6,850 nt of DNA from Planctomycetota bacterium (GTDB taxonomy: Bacteria > Planctomycetota > Phycisphaerae > Sedimentisphaerales > Anaerobacaceae): assembly GCA_017885385.1 (NCBI GenBank), contig JAFNGF010000308.1:1-6850 (forward strand). Direction: 5' to 3'. Position numbers and translations under genes: made by a program. The notes beneath the pieces are model-generated. The model was given only the letters and a program-made list of their open reading frames with translations, was not told the origin of the DNA and ran no database searches. This document shows positions 6,330 through 6,850 of this stretch, piece after piece; the first letter of the stretch is position 1, and each line of letters begins with the position of its first letter.

Positions 6330-6850
6330 ATGGCGGAAGCTAAACCGACACGTGCCGAGACCTTTTCGCTGCTGAAAGAATACAACAAGAATGAGAGCTT
6401 GATTAAGCACGCTCTGGCAGTGGAGGCGGTGATGCGTTATTGTGCCCGCAAGCGAGGCCAGGATGAAGACAAATGGGGCGTCATCGGGCTGGTGCACGAC
6501 CTGGACTATGAGCAATTCCCTGACCGGCACTGCAAAAAGACCGAGGAGATTCTAAAGACCCAGAATTGGCCGGACGATTACATCCGGGCGGTAATGTCGC
6601 ACGGCTGGGGTCTATGCACGGATGTCGAACCTCAAAGCGAGCTGGAAAAGACGTTATACGCCGTTGATGAGCTTGTCGGGTTGGTAGTAGCCACGGCACT
6701 TGTGCGGCCAAGCAAAAGCGTAATGGATATGGAGCCAAAATCCGTCAAAAAGAAATGGAAAGAAAAATCCTTCGCTGCGGGTGTAAATCGTGATGTAATT
6801 GAAAAAGGCGCTGAAATGTTGGGCGTGGAATTGAGCCAGCTTATCAGCGA
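6330..6850 (+). CDS. HD-domain phosphohydrolase, cut by the window end
   Basis: The frame is open from ATG 6330 to the last base, giving 173 complete codons and no stop; most of the protein is probably present. It looks like a cytoplasmic metal-dependent hydrolase of the HD superfamily, similar to the small predicted hydrolases grouped as COG2316. Metal-ligand candidates in order are H27 (IKHALAVEAVM), the H56-D57 pair in LVHDLDYE, H91 in SHGWG, and D113 in AVDELVGLV. There is no signal peptide or membrane segment. HD proteins act on nucleotides or other phosphate esters, but the substrate cannot be deduced. It is separated from the propeller gene by a 197-bp gap with a repeat and a possible promoter, so it is probably its own transcription unit. 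The Lys-rich stretch VKKKWKEKSF near residues 138-147 is typical of this group rather than odd. Confidence 0.85.
   Translation, partial: MAEAKPTRAETFSLLKEYNKNESLIKHALAVEAVMRYCARKRGQDEDKWGVIGLVHDLDYEQFPDRHCKKTEEILKTQNWPDDYIRAVMSHGWGLCTDVEPQSELEKTLYAVDELVGLVVATALVRPSKSVMDMEPKSVKKKWKEKSFAAGVNRDVIEKGAEMLGVELSQLIS

Noticed and set aside
6288..6738. Minus-strand frames opposite the final gene
   Set aside because: The plus strand there encodes a clear HD-domain protein with a good ribosome site; the reverse frames show no motifs.
1..6850. CRISPR array, transposon ends, tRNA or rRNA genes
   Set aside because: No regularly spaced direct repeats, transposase-like protein, cloverleaf or rRNA-like sequence was seen on either strand.

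Overview
The window holds five same-strand genes from a bacterial chromosome of roughly balanced base composition. The content is mostly housekeeping: a DNA-repair translocase followed by envelope or exported proteins and a metal-dependent hydrolase. No mobile element, phage gene, CRISPR array, tRNA or rRNA was seen. A redoxin carrying the FGCSIKW signature, a TolB/PD40-like propeller and dispersed short repeats inside and between genes would fit an environmental Gram-negative lineage such as a Planctomycetota/PVC bacterium. That placement is inference from general style, not proof.

Layout. Positions 22-3366 encode Mfd, the transcription-repair coupling factor; its reading frame is open to the left edge, so the true start may lie outside the window. 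A small two-helix membrane protein of unknown function (3363-3851) overlaps the mfd stop by 4 bp (ATGA). A perfect TATAAT at the end of that gene and an 81-bp gap precede an exported protein with two thioredoxin-fold domains (3933-5072). Twenty-five bases later comes an exported beta-propeller protein (5098-6132). A 197-bp gap (6133-6329) then carries an imperfect inverted repeat with a 9-bp internal period and a possible promoter. The last gene, from 6330 to the right edge, is an HD-domain phosphohydrolase cut off by the window end.

How the genes relate. There appear to be three transcription units: mfd with the coupled membrane protein; the double redoxin with the propeller, which probably act together in the envelope; and the HD hydrolase. 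The redoxin/propeller pair is the most likely functional partnership, because one protein has two CxxC active sites and the other has five cysteines in its predicted mature part.

The less ordinary signals are at DNA level. There is a degenerate 7-bp tandem array in mfd that also forms a canonical G-quadruplex motif (352-386). A 21-bp dispersed-type repeat sits in frame in mfd and reads VLSQVEG (3265-3285). There is a perfect 10-bp hairpin inside the redoxin gene (4328-4354), and the period-9 inverted repeat lies after the propeller gene. I found no convincing new multi-gene system.
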